Positions 9,083 through 17,441 of a stretch of 34,677 nucleotides of DNA are shown here, in pieces. The stretch is from assembly GCA_016213895.1 (NCBI GenBank), contig JACQZJ010000095.1, forward strand, positions 1-34,677, in the 5' to 3' direction. The translations under genes were made by a program, and so were the position numbers. The notes below the pieces were generated by a model. That model searched no databases, had not been told where the DNA came from, and saw only the letters and a list, made by a program, of their open reading frames with translations. The stretch's first letter is position 1, and the number at the start of each line of letters is the position of its first letter. This DNA is from Planctomycetota bacterium. GTDB taxonomy: Bacteria > Planctomycetota > B15-G4 > JADJEK01.

Positions 9083-11401
9083 ATGACAGTCGGGTTCTCC
9101 ATCGGCCTGCGCGCCCTGCTCACCGCCCAGCACGTCATGGACGTGATCGGCCACAACCTCGCCAACCAGAACACGCCGGGCTACTCGCGCCAGATAGCCC
9201 TGCTGCAGACCACGCAGCCGGTGACGGGCGACAGGCTCATACAGCTCGGCACCGGGGTGCAGATCTCCGACATATACTCGGTGGTGAACGAGGCGCTGCT
9301 GGCGCGCATCCGCAGCGAGGTCGCCCACTCCGGCCAGTTCTCCGCGGAAGCCTCGCTCCTCGATCAGATCGAGTCATTGCTCGGCGACCTCACCGAGACG
9401 GGCCTCGCCGCCAAGCTGCAGACCCTCTTCGACAGCGCCACGCAGGCGGCCACCGCGCCCGAGGACCAGGTCCTGCGCCAGAACATGTTGAGCGCCGCGT
9501 CCGAGCTCGCCCTCTCCTTCCGGCTGGGCTACTCGGGGCTGACCGAGCTGCGCACCACCACCCTGTTCGAGGCGCAGACCATCGTCACCACGGCCAACCA
9601 GCTCATGCAGCAGGTCGCCGACCTGAACGTCAAGATCAAGACCCAGGAGTCCATCGGCACCAACGCCTCGGACCTCAAGGACCAGCGCAGCGTGCACCTG
9701 GAGAAGCTCGCCGAGCTGGTCGGGGCGAGCGCCATGATGCTCGACGACGGCACGGTCAACGTGTCGGTCGCGGGAGCCACCGTCGTCTCCGGCATCAGCG
9801 TCGCGAACCTGACGGCCGGGGTGGACCTCAAGGGCGGCATCTCGATCACCGCCGGCGGCGGGCTCGCGATCCGGGCTCCCGGCGGCAAGCTCGGCGGGAT
9901 CATCGAGATCGTGGAGGACTACCTGCCGGCGCGCCTCGCCGAGCTGGACCTGATGGCGCGCAACCTCATCCTGGAGATGAACCGGGTCCACGCCCGGGGC
10001 GTGCCCTCGACCGGTCCCTTCACCCAGCTCACCTCCACGTACGCGGTCGACGTTCCGTCCGGGGTCGATCCGTTGAGCGTCAGCCTGCAGGACGCCGGCC
10101 TGCCTTTCGACCTGAGCGCGGGCACGCTCTCCATCGCCGTCAGCGACCTGGCGAGCGGCGACGTGCAGCGCTTCGACGTCGCCGTCGATCCGGCCAACGA
10201 GACGGTCGGCGACTTGCTCGACTCCTTGAACGCGATCCCGCAGCTCTCTGCCTTCGTCGACGGGGTGGGCCGGCTGCACCTCAAGGCCGCCGCGGGGTAC
10301 GGCTTCGACTTCTCCAAGCGCCTGGACGCCCTGCCCGTCGAGGGCGGCACGTTCGGCGCCGGCGCGGCCACGCTCGTCGGCGGCAGCTTCCCCGCCACAC
10401 TGGTGAACGGGGCGCAGCTCAGCATCGCCGTGGACGGCGGCGCGCCTCAGACCGTCACCTTCAACGCCGCCGACTTCGCTGACATCGGCAACGCGACCGC
10501 CGCCGAGGTGGCGGCGGTGTTCAACTCCCAGACCGCGGGGCTCATGGCGTCGGTCGTCGACGGCCGGCTGGTGATCAGCTCGAACACCAACGGCTCGGCG
10601 TCGAGCCTGACCGTCACGGACGGCGCCGGCGCGCCCGCCGCCGCGCTCGGCCTGCCCGCGAGCGCCAGCGGCACGGACCAGCCGGTCAGTGTCAACGTGT
10701 CCGGCGCCAGCGCGTCGAACACGCCCCAGCACCTGACCTTCCGCGCCGTGGGCGACGGCCAGATCGGCATCACCCCCGGCCTCGAGATCGAGGTCTACGA
10801 CGCGGACGGCATCCTGCTGACCACGCTGCAGGTGGGAGAAGGCTACGAGCCGGGGACGCAGCTCGAGGTCATCGAGGGCGTGTACGTCGACTTCACGCCC
10901 GGGACGATCCAGGGGAGCGCGCAGCAGTTCTTCGACCTGGAGGTCCCGGGCGACACGGACACCGCGGACGTCCTGGCCGGCTTCGGGCTCAACGCCTTCT
11001 TCCAGGGCATGGACGCCAATACGATCGACGTGAGCGAGCTGCTCGCGGACCACCCCGAGATGGTCGCGGGCGCCAGCTACGGCGGCGCGGGCGACGGCGG
11101 CAACTTCCTGGCGATGGCCGATCTGGCCACGCGCCCGCTCGCAGGCCTGGGGAACGTCTCGATCGGCAACTACCACAACGGCTTCGCCGCGGGCGTGGGC
11201 ATCGCCGCCGCCGGCGCGAACTCCTCTCTGCAGGCCTCGGCCATCGTGCTCCTCACGCTCGCGACGCAACGCGCGGCCGAATCCGGGGTGAACCCGGACG
11301 AGGAGCTGCTGACCCTGAGCAGGTTCCAGAGCGCCTACGAGGCCGCGGCCAAGTTCCTCTCCGTGCTCACGGAGCTGGACGACGTGCTCATGCAACTGTG
11401 A
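9083..11401 (+). CDS. flgK: hook-filament junction protein FlgK (HAP1), expanded
   Basis: The first hook-associated protein, 772 residues against about 550 in enterobacteria. ATG 9083 has GAGGAGG 5 nt upstream and gives the canonical start, with VMDVIGHNLANQNTPGYSRQ; the longer frame from 8903 is an overlap artefact with flgN. The C-terminus AAESGVNPDEELLTLSRFQ then YEAAAKFLSVLTELDDVL is the conserved D0 helix. The extra length lies in the middle (about residues 330-650): beta-rich, Gly/Ala/Thr-rich segments, one of which looks like a flagellin hook IN motif (AGTLSIAVSDLASGDVQRF ... TVGDLLDSLNAI). Such surface-exposed insertions vary freely in FlgK. Exported by the flagellar system, probably with the neighbouring FlgN-like chaperone. 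Confidence 0.94.
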   Translation: MTVGFSIGLRALLTAQHVMDVIGHNLANQNTPGYSRQIALLQTTQPVTGDRLIQLGTGVQISDIYSVVNEALLARIRSEVAHSGQFSAEASLLDQIESLLGDLTETGLAAKLQTLFDSATQAATAPEDQVLRQNMLSAASELALSFRLGYSGLTELRTTTLFEAQTIVTTANQLMQQVADLNVKIKTQESIGTNASDLKDQRSVHLEKLAELVGASAMMLDDGTVNVSVAGATVVSGISVANLTAGVDLKGGISITAGGGLAIRAPGGKLGGIIEIVEDYLPARLAELDLMARNLILEMNRVHARGVPSTGPFTQLTSTYAVDVPSGVDPLSVSLQDAGLPFDLSAGTLSIAVSDLASGDVQRFDVAVDPANETVGDLLDSLNAIPQLSAFVDGVGRLHLKAAAGYGFDFSKRLDALPVEGGTFGAGAATLVGGSFPATLVNGAQLSIAVDGGAPQTVTFNAADFADIGNATAAEVAAVFNSQTAGLMASVVDGRLVISSNTNGSASSLTVTDGAGAPAAALGLPASASGTDQPVSVNVSGASASNTPQHLTFRAVGDGQIGITPGLEIEVYDADGILLTTLQVGEGYEPGTQLEVIEGVYVDFTPGTIQGSAQQFFDLEVPGDTDTADVLAGFGLNAFFQGMDANTIDVSELLADHPEMVAGASYGGAGDGGNFLAMADLATRPLAGLGNVSIGNYHNGFAAGVGIAAAGANSSLQASAIVLLTLATQRAAESGVNPDEELLTLSRFQSAYEAAAKFLSVLTELDDVLMQL

Positions 11402-11419
11402 CGCAGGAGTCCACCCGAG

Positions 11420-12886
11420 ATGACGTTTCGCATCACTCCCGCGGTTCTCTTCGAACACGCCCGCTTCGACCTGACCAGCTCCTACGCGCGCTTCGCTCGC
11501 GCGCAGAGCCAGATCTCCACGGGCAAGCGCGTCAGGCGCTTCTCCGACGATCCGGCCGCCGCGTCGCGCGCCCTCGACCTCAAGGTCGCGCTCGCGCGCG
11601 CCGTCCAGCAGCGCGAGTCCGTGTCCGCGGCGCGCTTCGCGGCCGACACGCAGGCGGCCATCCTCGAGGAGGTGTCCGGACTGCTCATCGACGCGCGCGC
11701 CGCGGCCCAGGACGCCGCCTCGGGCACGAACAGCCCGTCGGACCTCAAGGTCATGGCGGCCGAGCTGAACAGCATCCTCGAGCAGGTCGTCGGCAGGGCG
11801 AACCAGCAGTTCGAGGGACGCTACCTCTTCGCCGGCTCCATGGTGGAGACCGTCCCCTTCCCGGCCAGCAAGACGTTGGGATCGATCACGGCCGTGAGCT
11901 ACGCCGGCGACGACATCACGCGCAAGGTGCGCCTCGGACCGGCCGACATCAAGGACGTTGACCTCTCCGGCAAGCAGGCCTTCCTCGCCTTCCGGCGCAC
12001 GGCGAGCGTCATCGCCAGCCCCATCGGCCTCGCCGTCGCCAAGGGCGCGGCGGACACGATGATCGGATCGGCCAAGATCGTCGTCGAGCATACCGCCACG
12101 GTGATCGGCGACGGGCTCGGCGCGGGCGGAGGCGACGCGGCGAGCGGCGTGGCGCCGGGCGCCTCGACCCTGCAAGACACCCTCATCGGGCCAGCCGGCG
12201 TCCACGTGCTGAACCTGGTCTCGGACGCGACCGGCGGCGGCACCGTGTCCCTGGACGACGGCAGCACCGTCCAGTTCACCGGCGCCGAGACCGACCTCGC
12301 GCTCACCAGCGTCAGCGGCGCCGTGATCCACCTCGACCTGACGAGCGTCACTCCCGGCTTCACCGGCAGCGTCGACCTCGCCGGCGACGGCGAGATCAGC
12401 GTCGCCGGCGGACCGGCCCAGGCCCTCTCCTTCAGCGCGGACTTCGCCCTGCAGGACGGCGCGGGACGCGTGGTCCACCTCGACACCACGAACGTGCAGC
12501 AGGAAGGTGCGTCGCTCGTGGTCTTCCCGGGCACGGAAACGGTGTTCGACACGCTCATCGCCCTGCGCGACGACCTGCTCGGCGCGGCCGGTTTCCCGCC
12601 CGAGGACCTGGTGCAGCGCATCCAGACGCGGCTCGTGGCCCTGGACCGCGGCCACGAGGGCGTCCTCGCCGGCCTTTCCGAGCTCGGGGCGCGCAGCGCC
12701 TCCTTCGACCGCATCTCCTCCGGTCTCGTGCTCTTCGAGATCTCGCTGGAGGAGAAGCGCGGCGAGTTGGAGGACACCGACATCTTCACCGCCTCGCTCG
12801 AGCTCTCGCAGGCGGAAAACGCCTACCAGGCCGCGCTCATGGCGTCCGCCCGCCTCAACGGGCCGAGCCTCCTCGACTTCCTCTAA
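11420..12886 (+). CDS. flgL: hook-filament junction protein FlgL (HAP3), expanded
   Basis: A 488-residue flagellin-like junction protein (about 317 in enterobacteria). The N-terminal D0/D1 region contains SYARFARAQSQISTGKRVRR and FSDDPAAASRALDLK, the diagnostic ISTGKRV..SDDPAAA motif; QFEGRYLFAGS follows. The C-terminus ELEDTDIFTASLELSQAEN and AYQAALMASARLNGPSLLDFL is the FlgL D0 end. An inserted beta-rich Gly/Asp/Thr-rich part of about 150 residues (about 225-375) accounts for the extra length. It is the last gene of the plus-strand operon and ends 26 bp from the convergent fliN; no intrinsic terminator with a U-tract is visible in that gap. Confidence 0.93.
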   Translation: MTFRITPAVLFEHARFDLTSSYARFARAQSQISTGKRVRRFSDDPAAASRALDLKVALARAVQQRESVSAARFAADTQAAILEEVSGLLIDARAAAQDAASGTNSPSDLKVMAAELNSILEQVVGRANQQFEGRYLFAGSMVETVPFPASKTLGSITAVSYAGDDITRKVRLGPADIKDVDLSGKQAFLAFRRTASVIASPIGLAVAKGAADTMIGSAKIVVEHTATVIGDGLGAGGGDAASGVAPGASTLQDTLIGPAGVHVLNLVSDATGGGTVSLDDGSTVQFTGAETDLALTSVSGAVIHLDLTSVTPGFTGSVDLAGDGEISVAGGPAQALSFSADFALQDGAGRVVHLDTTNVQQEGASLVVFPGTETVFDTLIALRDDLLGAAGFPPEDLVQRIQTRLVALDRGHEGVLAGLSELGARSASFDRISSGLVLFEISLEEKRGELEDTDIFTASLELSQAENAYQAALMASARLNGPSLLDFL

Positions 12887-12912
12887 CGGCGGCGCGCGCA
12901 GGGTGGGGCGCG

Positions 12913-13323
12913 TCAGGCGACCGAGGTGATGCGCACGCCGTAGAACTCGTCCACGACCACGATCTCGCCGTGGGCCACGCACTTGCCGTGCACGTACATC
13001 TCGACCGGCGCGTCCGCCGAGTGGTCGAGCTCCACCACCGACCCGGGCGCGAGCTGCAGGATCTGCTGCACCGTGAGCTGCGCCTTGCCCAGCTCCACCG
13101 TCACCGGGACGGTGAGGTCGTACACGCGCTCCAGGGGAGACTCGGGCCCGCCGGCGCCGTCCCGCATCTCGGGGAAGCGCAGCGGCGCGGCGCGCGCGCC
13201 GCCGCCCGCGGCCTCTCTCGCCTGGGGCTCGCCGGCCGTGGCCACGGCCGCGCCGACTTCCTCCTCCGCCGCGGGCCGCGCGGCGTCCGCCTGCTCTGCG
13301 CCGATGTCATTGTCTTCGCTCAT
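12913..13323 (-). CDS. fliN: flagellar C-ring switch protein FliN
   Basis: A 136-residue C-ring protein. The C-terminal SpoA domain is clear: VYDLTVPVTVELGKAQLTV, QILQLAPGSVVELDHSADAP, YVHGKCVAHGEIVVVDEFYG and GVRITSV. The first 60 or so residues are acidic and Ala/Gly-rich. ATG 13323 overlaps the fliM stop (ATGA) and has AAGGAG 5 nt upstream, which settles the start although the frame stays open much further upstream inside fliM. It is the last gene of the long minus-strand operon. FliN forms the bottom of the rotor and binds FliH during export. Confidence 0.95.
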   Translation of the reverse strand: MSEDNDIGAEQADAARPAAEEEVGAAVATAGEPQAREAAGGGARAAPLRFPEMRDGAGGPESPLERVYDLTVPVTVELGKAQLTVQQILQLAPGSVVELDHSADAPVEMYVHGKCVAHGEIVVVDEFYGVRITSVA

Positions 13324-14318
13324 GGCGACTCCTTGTGATCCATGCATGCCAGGATGCGAACCGCCAGCTGCCCGCCGGAACGTCCCGGCTGCGCGCTGAA
13401 GCGAGCGAGCGATCCGACCTGCACCTCGAGCGGCTCGCGCACCTTGCGGTCCAAGACGAGCACGTTCCCCGGCTCCAGGCTGAGGAACTCCGCGAGACCC
13501 ACGGTCGCCTGTCCCAGGCTGGCCGACAGGGTGATGCCGAAGCCGCGCACCACGCGCTCCAGCCGTGCGCGCGCCTGCGGCTCCGGGGCGGGCGCCGGCG
13601 CCTCCCCTTGCACCGACAGAAGCGGCGCCACGGTGCGGCGCAGGACCAGCAGCCCGAGGCATCCGCCCTCCGTTCCCTCGGACAGGCGCACGCCGAAGCG
13701 GAAGACGTTGTCCGCGCCGCGCAGCATGTTGTGCGCCGCCAGGCGGCGCCGCGCCTCGTCCACCTCGAAGGGATCGCGCGCCTCGCCCTCGCGAAGAACG
13801 TGGTTCACTTCGCGCACCAACGAGGCGAGGAAGGGTTTGAGGGCCGCGCGGCTGACCTCCCCGATCGCGAGCGGCGCACGCTCCGCCGCGGCGCTCGCCT
13901 CCTCTTCCGGCTCCTGCTGCTTCTTCGCGCCCGACCAGCCCAGCAGGCGCCCGATCAGATGGGACTGGAACGTCTGCTCGATGAAGAGCACGGCGCGCTC
14001 GCCCGCGGGAGTATGCAGCGGCACGAACCAGGTTCCATCCGGCGCATCGGCCACGGCGCTGGCGTACTGCAGCGCCACGGGCGGCGCTACCTCATGCGCG
14101 ATGGCCGTCTTCAGGTAGTTGGCCAGTGCCGTTCTCAGGCGCAGGGCCAGGCGGCGCGCCACCTGCTCCAGCTCCCGGAACTGCGCGGCGGCGGGCGCGG
14201 CCGGGCGGCGGAAGTCGCGCTTCTCGATGCGCGGAACGCGCCGCCCGCGGCGCCGGCTGCTGATCAGCACGGGTTCGCCCGCGGCCTGTTCCGGCCTGGC
14301 GCGTTTCTCCTCGCTCAT
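13320..14318 (-). CDS. fliM: flagellar motor switch protein FliM, lacking the CheY-binding N-terminal peptide
   Basis: A 332-residue C-ring protein placed between fliL and fliN. The middle CheC-like domain (RRLALRLRTALANYLKTAI, then WFVPLHTPAGERAVLFIEQ) and the C-terminal SpoA domain (ASLGQATVGLAEFLSLEPGN, VLVLDRKVREPLEVQV, FSAQPGRSGGQLAVRI) are recognisable. Two family signatures are altered: the N-terminal LSQxEIDALL peptide that binds phospho-CheY is missing and replaced by a basic stretch (SSRRRGRRVPRIEKR), and the GGxG loop that contacts FliG reads GWSG and is followed by an acidic insertion (QEPEEEASAAAER). The stop overlaps the fliN start. The ATG at 14318 has GGAGAGG a few nt upstream. 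Divergent, but context makes the assignment strong. Confidence 0.9.
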   Translation of the reverse strand: MSEEKRARPEQAAGEPVLISSRRRGRRVPRIEKRDFRRPAAPAAAQFRELEQVARRLALRLRTALANYLKTAIAHEVAPPVALQYASAVADAPDGTWFVPLHTPAGERAVLFIEQTFQSHLIGRLLGWSGAKKQQEPEEEASAAAERAPLAIGEVSRAALKPFLASLVREVNHVLREGEARDPFEVDEARRRLAAHNMLRGADNVFRFGVRLSEGTEGGCLGLLVLRRTVAPLLSVQGEAPAPAPEPQARARLERVVRGFGITLSASLGQATVGLAEFLSLEPGNVLVLDRKVREPLEVQVGSLARFSAQPGRSGGQLAVRILACMDHKESP

Positions 14319-14331
14319 GACGCCTCTCCGC

Positions 14332-14853
14332 CTACTCGATCACGAACTCGGTGAAGTAGATGCTCGTCACGCGCGCGTTCCCGGCGGCGAACAGCTCGCC
14401 GTTCAGCCGGTCCATGATGCGCGTCTGCAGGAACTCCATGCTCGCGCCGCCGTCGAGCTCGCCGGCGTTGAGCGAGGAGAGCACCTTGAGCAGCTGATCC
14501 TGCACCTTGGGAAGCAGCTCGTTGAACTTGCCCAGCGTCTCGGCCGCGTCGTCCGTCTCGAGCTCGACGCTGATCGTGGCCTGCAGCAGCTCGTTCTTCT
14601 CGCTCTGGCTCAGGTTGACCAGGGTCTGCGGCACCGGCAGGATGACCCTGCTCTTGTGCACCTGGTGCTGCTCTGCGTCGTCGCCGCCGCCTTCGCTGTC
14701 CGGGAAGGCCATCACGCCCACGATCACCGCCGCGGCCAGGGAGAACGCCGCCAGCCCGAGCGACGCGATGAGCCCGCGCCGCGACGTCTTGCCGGCCGCG
14801 CCCTTCTCCGCCGCGGCGCCTTCCTTGGGGGTGGTTTCCGCATTGTCCGCCAT
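14332..14853 (-). CDS. fliL: flagellar basal body-associated protein FliL
   Basis: A 173-residue single-pass inner-membrane protein next to the stator and MS ring. A positively charged cytoplasmic N-terminus (KTSRRG) is followed by one transmembrane helix (about residues 27-48, LIASLGLAAFSLAAAVIVG), then a periplasmic domain with LPVPQTLVNLSQ, LLQATISVELETDD and the C-terminal FliL signature in which the chain ends TSIYFTEFVIE. It is 13 bp upstream of fliM and 2 bp downstream of the MotE-like gene. FliL rings around stator units and affects torque. Length and topology are normal. Confidence 0.93.
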   Translation of the reverse strand: MADNAETTPKEGAAAEKGAAGKTSRRGLIASLGLAAFSLAAAVIVGVMAFPDSEGGGDDAEQHQVHKSRVILPVPQTLVNLSQSEKNELLQATISVELETDDAAETLGKFNELLPKVQDQLLKVLSSLNAGELDGGASMEFLQTRIMDRLNGELFAAGNARVTSIYFTEFVIE

Positions 14854-14855
14854 GA

Positions 14856-15620
14856 CTACTTGCCTCCGCTCTTGCCGGAGCCGTCCGCCTGCAGCACGCC
14901 GAGCATGCGCTGCGACACGCTCGACGCCAGCTTCGGCGGCAGCGCGGCCAGGATCTTCCCGGCCTCGCGCGGCTTGACGAACTTCAGGATCTTGGCGGCT
15001 TCCTCCGCCGTCTTCTCGGTGAGCAGGGCGGCCGCCGCCTCGCTCGGCATCTTCTCCACGTCCTCGGCGAGCTGCTGGATGTTGGCCAGCTCGGCCTCCT
15101 CGAGCAGCACCGAACGGCCGTCGAGCTCCTGCCGCTCCGCCGCCAGGGACTTGATCGTCTCCTCCAGCTCCTCCTCGCGCCGGTTCAGCTCGTCCCAGCG
15201 CCGGTTGAGGTCGACGCGCACCAGTTCGAAGTCCTTCTGCTCGCGCTGCAGCTGCGCGCTGCGCTCGCGCAGATCGACGCGCGTGGCCTCCAGTTCCTCG
15301 AACAAGGCCGTGGTCTCTTCGCTGGAGAAGGGCGACGGCAGGGTGATCGGGGGCAACAGCCCGTCGCCGGCCGCGCTTCCCGTCCTGCGCTCCGCCTCCT
15401 GGTGCGGCCGCGCCGCCGGCCCGGCATGCGGCGCCGCAGGCGGCCCCTCCGTCTCCGCCTCCTGCTCCGGGCCGCCGAGCAGCGGTCCGAGGTATTCGGC
15501 GTTGAGCTTGCCGCGCACGCCGAGCGTCCCGACCAGCCCGGCCGAGAACAGCCCGGCCGCGCCGCCCAGCAGCAGCACGATCCGCACCAGGCGGGTCATA
15601 AGGGTCGTCCCGTCACTCAT
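14856..15620 (-). CDS. MotE-like protein (TM, coiled coil, MgtE-N/FliG-like C-terminus)
   Basis: A 254-residue protein with a membrane anchor or signal segment at about residues 9-31 (LVRIVLLLGGAAGLFSAGLVG), a proline-rich linker, a strong charged coiled coil (about 95-180, LFEELEATRVDLRERSAQL through ERQELDGRSVLLEE), and a C-terminal MgtE_N/FliG-like helical domain (EKMPSEAAAALLTEKTAEEAA, ILKFVKPREAGKILAALPP). This matches the MotE family (a chaperone for MotC in rhizobia), often found after fliJ in other phyla. ATG 15620 is preferred over the GTG three bases upstream, with AGGAGG close by; it overlaps the fliJ 3' end. Role here is inferred: stator or export support in the periplasm or at the inner membrane. 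Confidence 0.75.
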   Translation of the reverse strand: MSDGTTLMTRLVRIVLLLGGAAGLFSAGLVGTLGVRGKLNAEYLGPLLGGPEQEAETEGPPAAPHAGPAARPHQEAERRTGSAAGDGLLPPITLPSPFSSEETTALFEELEATRVDLRERSAQLQREQKDFELVRVDLNRRWDELNRREEELEETIKSLAAERQELDGRSVLLEEAELANIQQLAEDVEKMPSEAAAALLTEKTAEEAAKILKFVKPREAGKILAALPPKLASSVSQRMLGVLQADGSGKSGGK

Positions 15621-16116
15621 CACGCTCCTCCTCGACAGGCTGCTGGCGCTCGTTCGCGCGGCGCTCGGCCGCGTCCAGGAAGCGGCGCAGCGCCACCTCG
15701 TCCGTGTCCTTCTGCTCCTTGCGCCGCAGGTCGAGCGCTTCCGCCTCCCTGCGCCTCTCCTCGAGCAGTTCCAGGGAACGCGAGCGCCCGCGCGCCTCGC
15801 GGAAGATCCTCTCCGCGGCCTTGCGTCGCTCGCCCTCGGTGCGCCGGCGTTCGACCAGGCGCAACAGCAGTCCCTCGAGATCCTCGGCGTCGGCGCCCAG
15901 CCGCCGCAGCTCCTCCACCGCCAGCCGGCCGGTCGCGGCCGCGGCGCGCAGCTCTCCCTGCGCCGCCGCCAGCCGCCCGCGGCCGGCGCGCTCGCCGGCG
16001 AGCGCCTCGTCCTCCGCGCGCAGCGCCCGGCCGTAGTCGAGGCGCCGCGCCGCCTCCTCGTAGCGGCGGATCTCGAGCAGCCGCTCCAGGCGGTTGCGCC
16101 GCGCGCCGTGCGTCAC
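15613..16116 (-). CDS. fliJ: flagellar export chaperone/ATPase stalk FliJ
   Basis: A 167-residue charged coiled-coil protein in the fliI-fliJ position. The chain is mostly two long helices: RNRLERLLEIRRYEEAARRL at the start, a central LEGLLLRLVERRRTEGERR, and a C-terminal LRRKEQKDTDEVALRRFLDA. FliJ is the stalk-like rotor of the FliI hexamer and interacts with FlhA; coiled-coil composition and length fit. The GTG start at 16116 overlaps the fliI stop (GTGA) and has GGGAGG about 9 nt upstream. The much longer frame that contains it continues antiframe through fliI and is not coding there. Low sequence conservation is normal for the family. Confidence 0.85.
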   Translation of the reverse strand: MTHGARRNRLERLLEIRRYEEAARRLDYGRALRAEDEALAGERAGRGRLAAAQGELRAAAATGRLAVEELRRLGADAEDLEGLLLRLVERRRTEGERRKAAERIFREARGRSRSLELLEERRREAEALDLRRKEQKDTDEVALRRFLDAAERRANERQQPVEEERDE

Positions 16117-17441
16117 GCGCCACCTCCCACCGCCGCCTCGAGCGCCTTCTGCGTGGCGGCGAGCGGCACGGGACGGCTCAGGTCCTGGCGCAGGAAGGCC
16201 TCCAGGGCGGCAATGCGCGCCACCGCCTCGTCCACCGTCGCGTCCGCGCCCTTCTTGTAGGCGCCGACGTCGATCAGGTCCTTGTGGTCGCGGTACACGG
16301 CGAGCAGGCGGCGGAACTTCTCGGCGGCCTGCCGCTGCGCCGGCGCGGCGAGGTTGGGCATGAGCCGGCTGACGCTGCCGAGCACGTCCACGGCCGGGTA
16401 GTGGCCGCGGTCCGCGAGCTGGCGCGCGAGCACGATGTGGCCGTCGAGCAACGCGCGGATCGAGTCGGCCACCGGGTCGGCGAGGTCGTCCCCTTCGACC
16501 AGGATGGTGTAGATGCCGGTGATGCTGCCCTGCTCGAAGTGCCCCGGCCGCTCCACCAGCCGCGGCAGCTCGCTGAAGAGGGAGGGCGGGTAGCCCTTGG
16601 CCGTGGGCGGCTCGCCCAGCGCGAGCCCGACCTCGCGCGACGCGGCGCCGAAGCGCGTGAGCGAGTCCATGACCAGGAGCACGTCGCTGCCTGCGTCGCG
16701 GAAGGACTCGGCGATGGCCGTGGCCACGAACGGCGCCTTGAGGCGCTGCAGCGGCGGCGCGTCCGAGGGCGCCGCCACGACCACGGACTTCTTCAGGCCG
16801 TCCGGGCCGAGCGACTCGTTGATGAAATCGTAGACCTCGCGGCCGCGTTCCCCGACCAGGCCGATCACCGTGACGTCGGCGCTGGAGCGCGAGGCCAGGG
16901 CGGCGAGCAGCGTGCTCTTGCCCACTCCGGCGCCCGCGAAGATGCCGATGCGCTGGCCCTTGCCGAGAGTCAGCAGGCCGTCGATCGCCTTGACGCCGGT
17001 CTCGCACACCTCGACGATCGGCCGGCGCAGCGCGGGGCGCGGCGCCGAACGATGCACCGGCACCCAGCGCCCGCTCTTGAGCGGCGGTCCGCCGTCCTGC
17101 GGCTGGCCGATGCCATCGAGCACGCGGCCGAGCAGCTCGTCCCCGGCCGGGGCGTGCAGCCGCCGCGAGAGCGTGCGCACCTTCGCCCCCGGGCCCACGC
17201 CCTGCAGGTCCGCGAGCGGCATGAGGACCGTCGTCCCCTCGCGGAAGCCGATGGCCTCGGCCTGGATCACTCCCCCGCCGCTGCGCTCGATCGCGCACAG
17301 CTCGCCGAGGTTGACCGCCAGCCCGCGGCACTCCGCGGTGATCCCGATGATCTGGGTCACCGCGCCCTCCACGGCGTACTCCTCGAACGAGCGCAAACGC
17401 TCGTGGTAGGGCGCCAGGTCGATGGTGCGCTGCTCAGGCAC
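16113..17441 (-). CDS. fliI: flagellum-specific export ATPase FliI
   Basis: A 442-residue F1-beta-like ATPase that energises and unfolds substrates of the flagellar type III system. Walker A is AGAGVGKST at residues 169-177; Walker B is in VLLVMDSLTRFG; LVGERGREVYDFI and EPPTAKGYPPSLFSELPRL, TILVEGDDLADPVADSIRA and LDGHIVLARQLADRGHYPA are all FliI/SctN hallmarks. Start is a GTG at 17441 that overlaps fliH by 8 nt. The N-terminal part (residues 1-20) is shorter than in Salmonella. Membrane-associated at the export gate together with FliH and FliJ encoded on either side. Confidence 0.97.
   Translation of the reverse strand: MPEQRTIDLAPYHERLRSFEEYAVEGAVTQIIGITAECRGLAVNLGELCAIERSGGGVIQAEAIGFREGTTVLMPLADLQGVGPGAKVRTLSRRLHAPAGDELLGRVLDGIGQPQDGGPPLKSGRWVPVHRSAPRPALRRPIVEVCETGVKAIDGLLTLGKGQRIGIFAGAGVGKSTLLAALASRSSADVTVIGLVGERGREVYDFINESLGPDGLKKSVVVAAPSDAPPLQRLKAPFVATAIAESFRDAGSDVLLVMDSLTRFGAASREVGLALGEPPTAKGYPPSLFSELPRLVERPGHFEQGSITGIYTILVEGDDLADPVADSIRALLDGHIVLARQLADRGHYPAVDVLGSVSRLMPNLAAPAQRQAAEKFRRLLAVYRDHKDLIDVGAYKKGADATVDEAVARIAALEAFLRQDLSRPVPLAATQKALEAAVGGGA

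Noticed and set aside
9374-12982. A 1202-residue open frame on the minus strand
   Set aside because: It is antisense to flgK and flgL, has Arg/Gly/Asp-rich composition typical of high-GC shadow frames and no recognisable domain.
14119-16260. A 713-residue plus-strand frame
   Set aside because: Shadow of fliM, fliL, the MotE-like gene and fliJ; Ser/Arg-rich without domain signatures.
15613-17331. A 572-residue minus frame containing FliJ
   Set aside because: Only the last 167 codons, from GTG 16116, are FliJ; the rest is fliI in the wrong frame.
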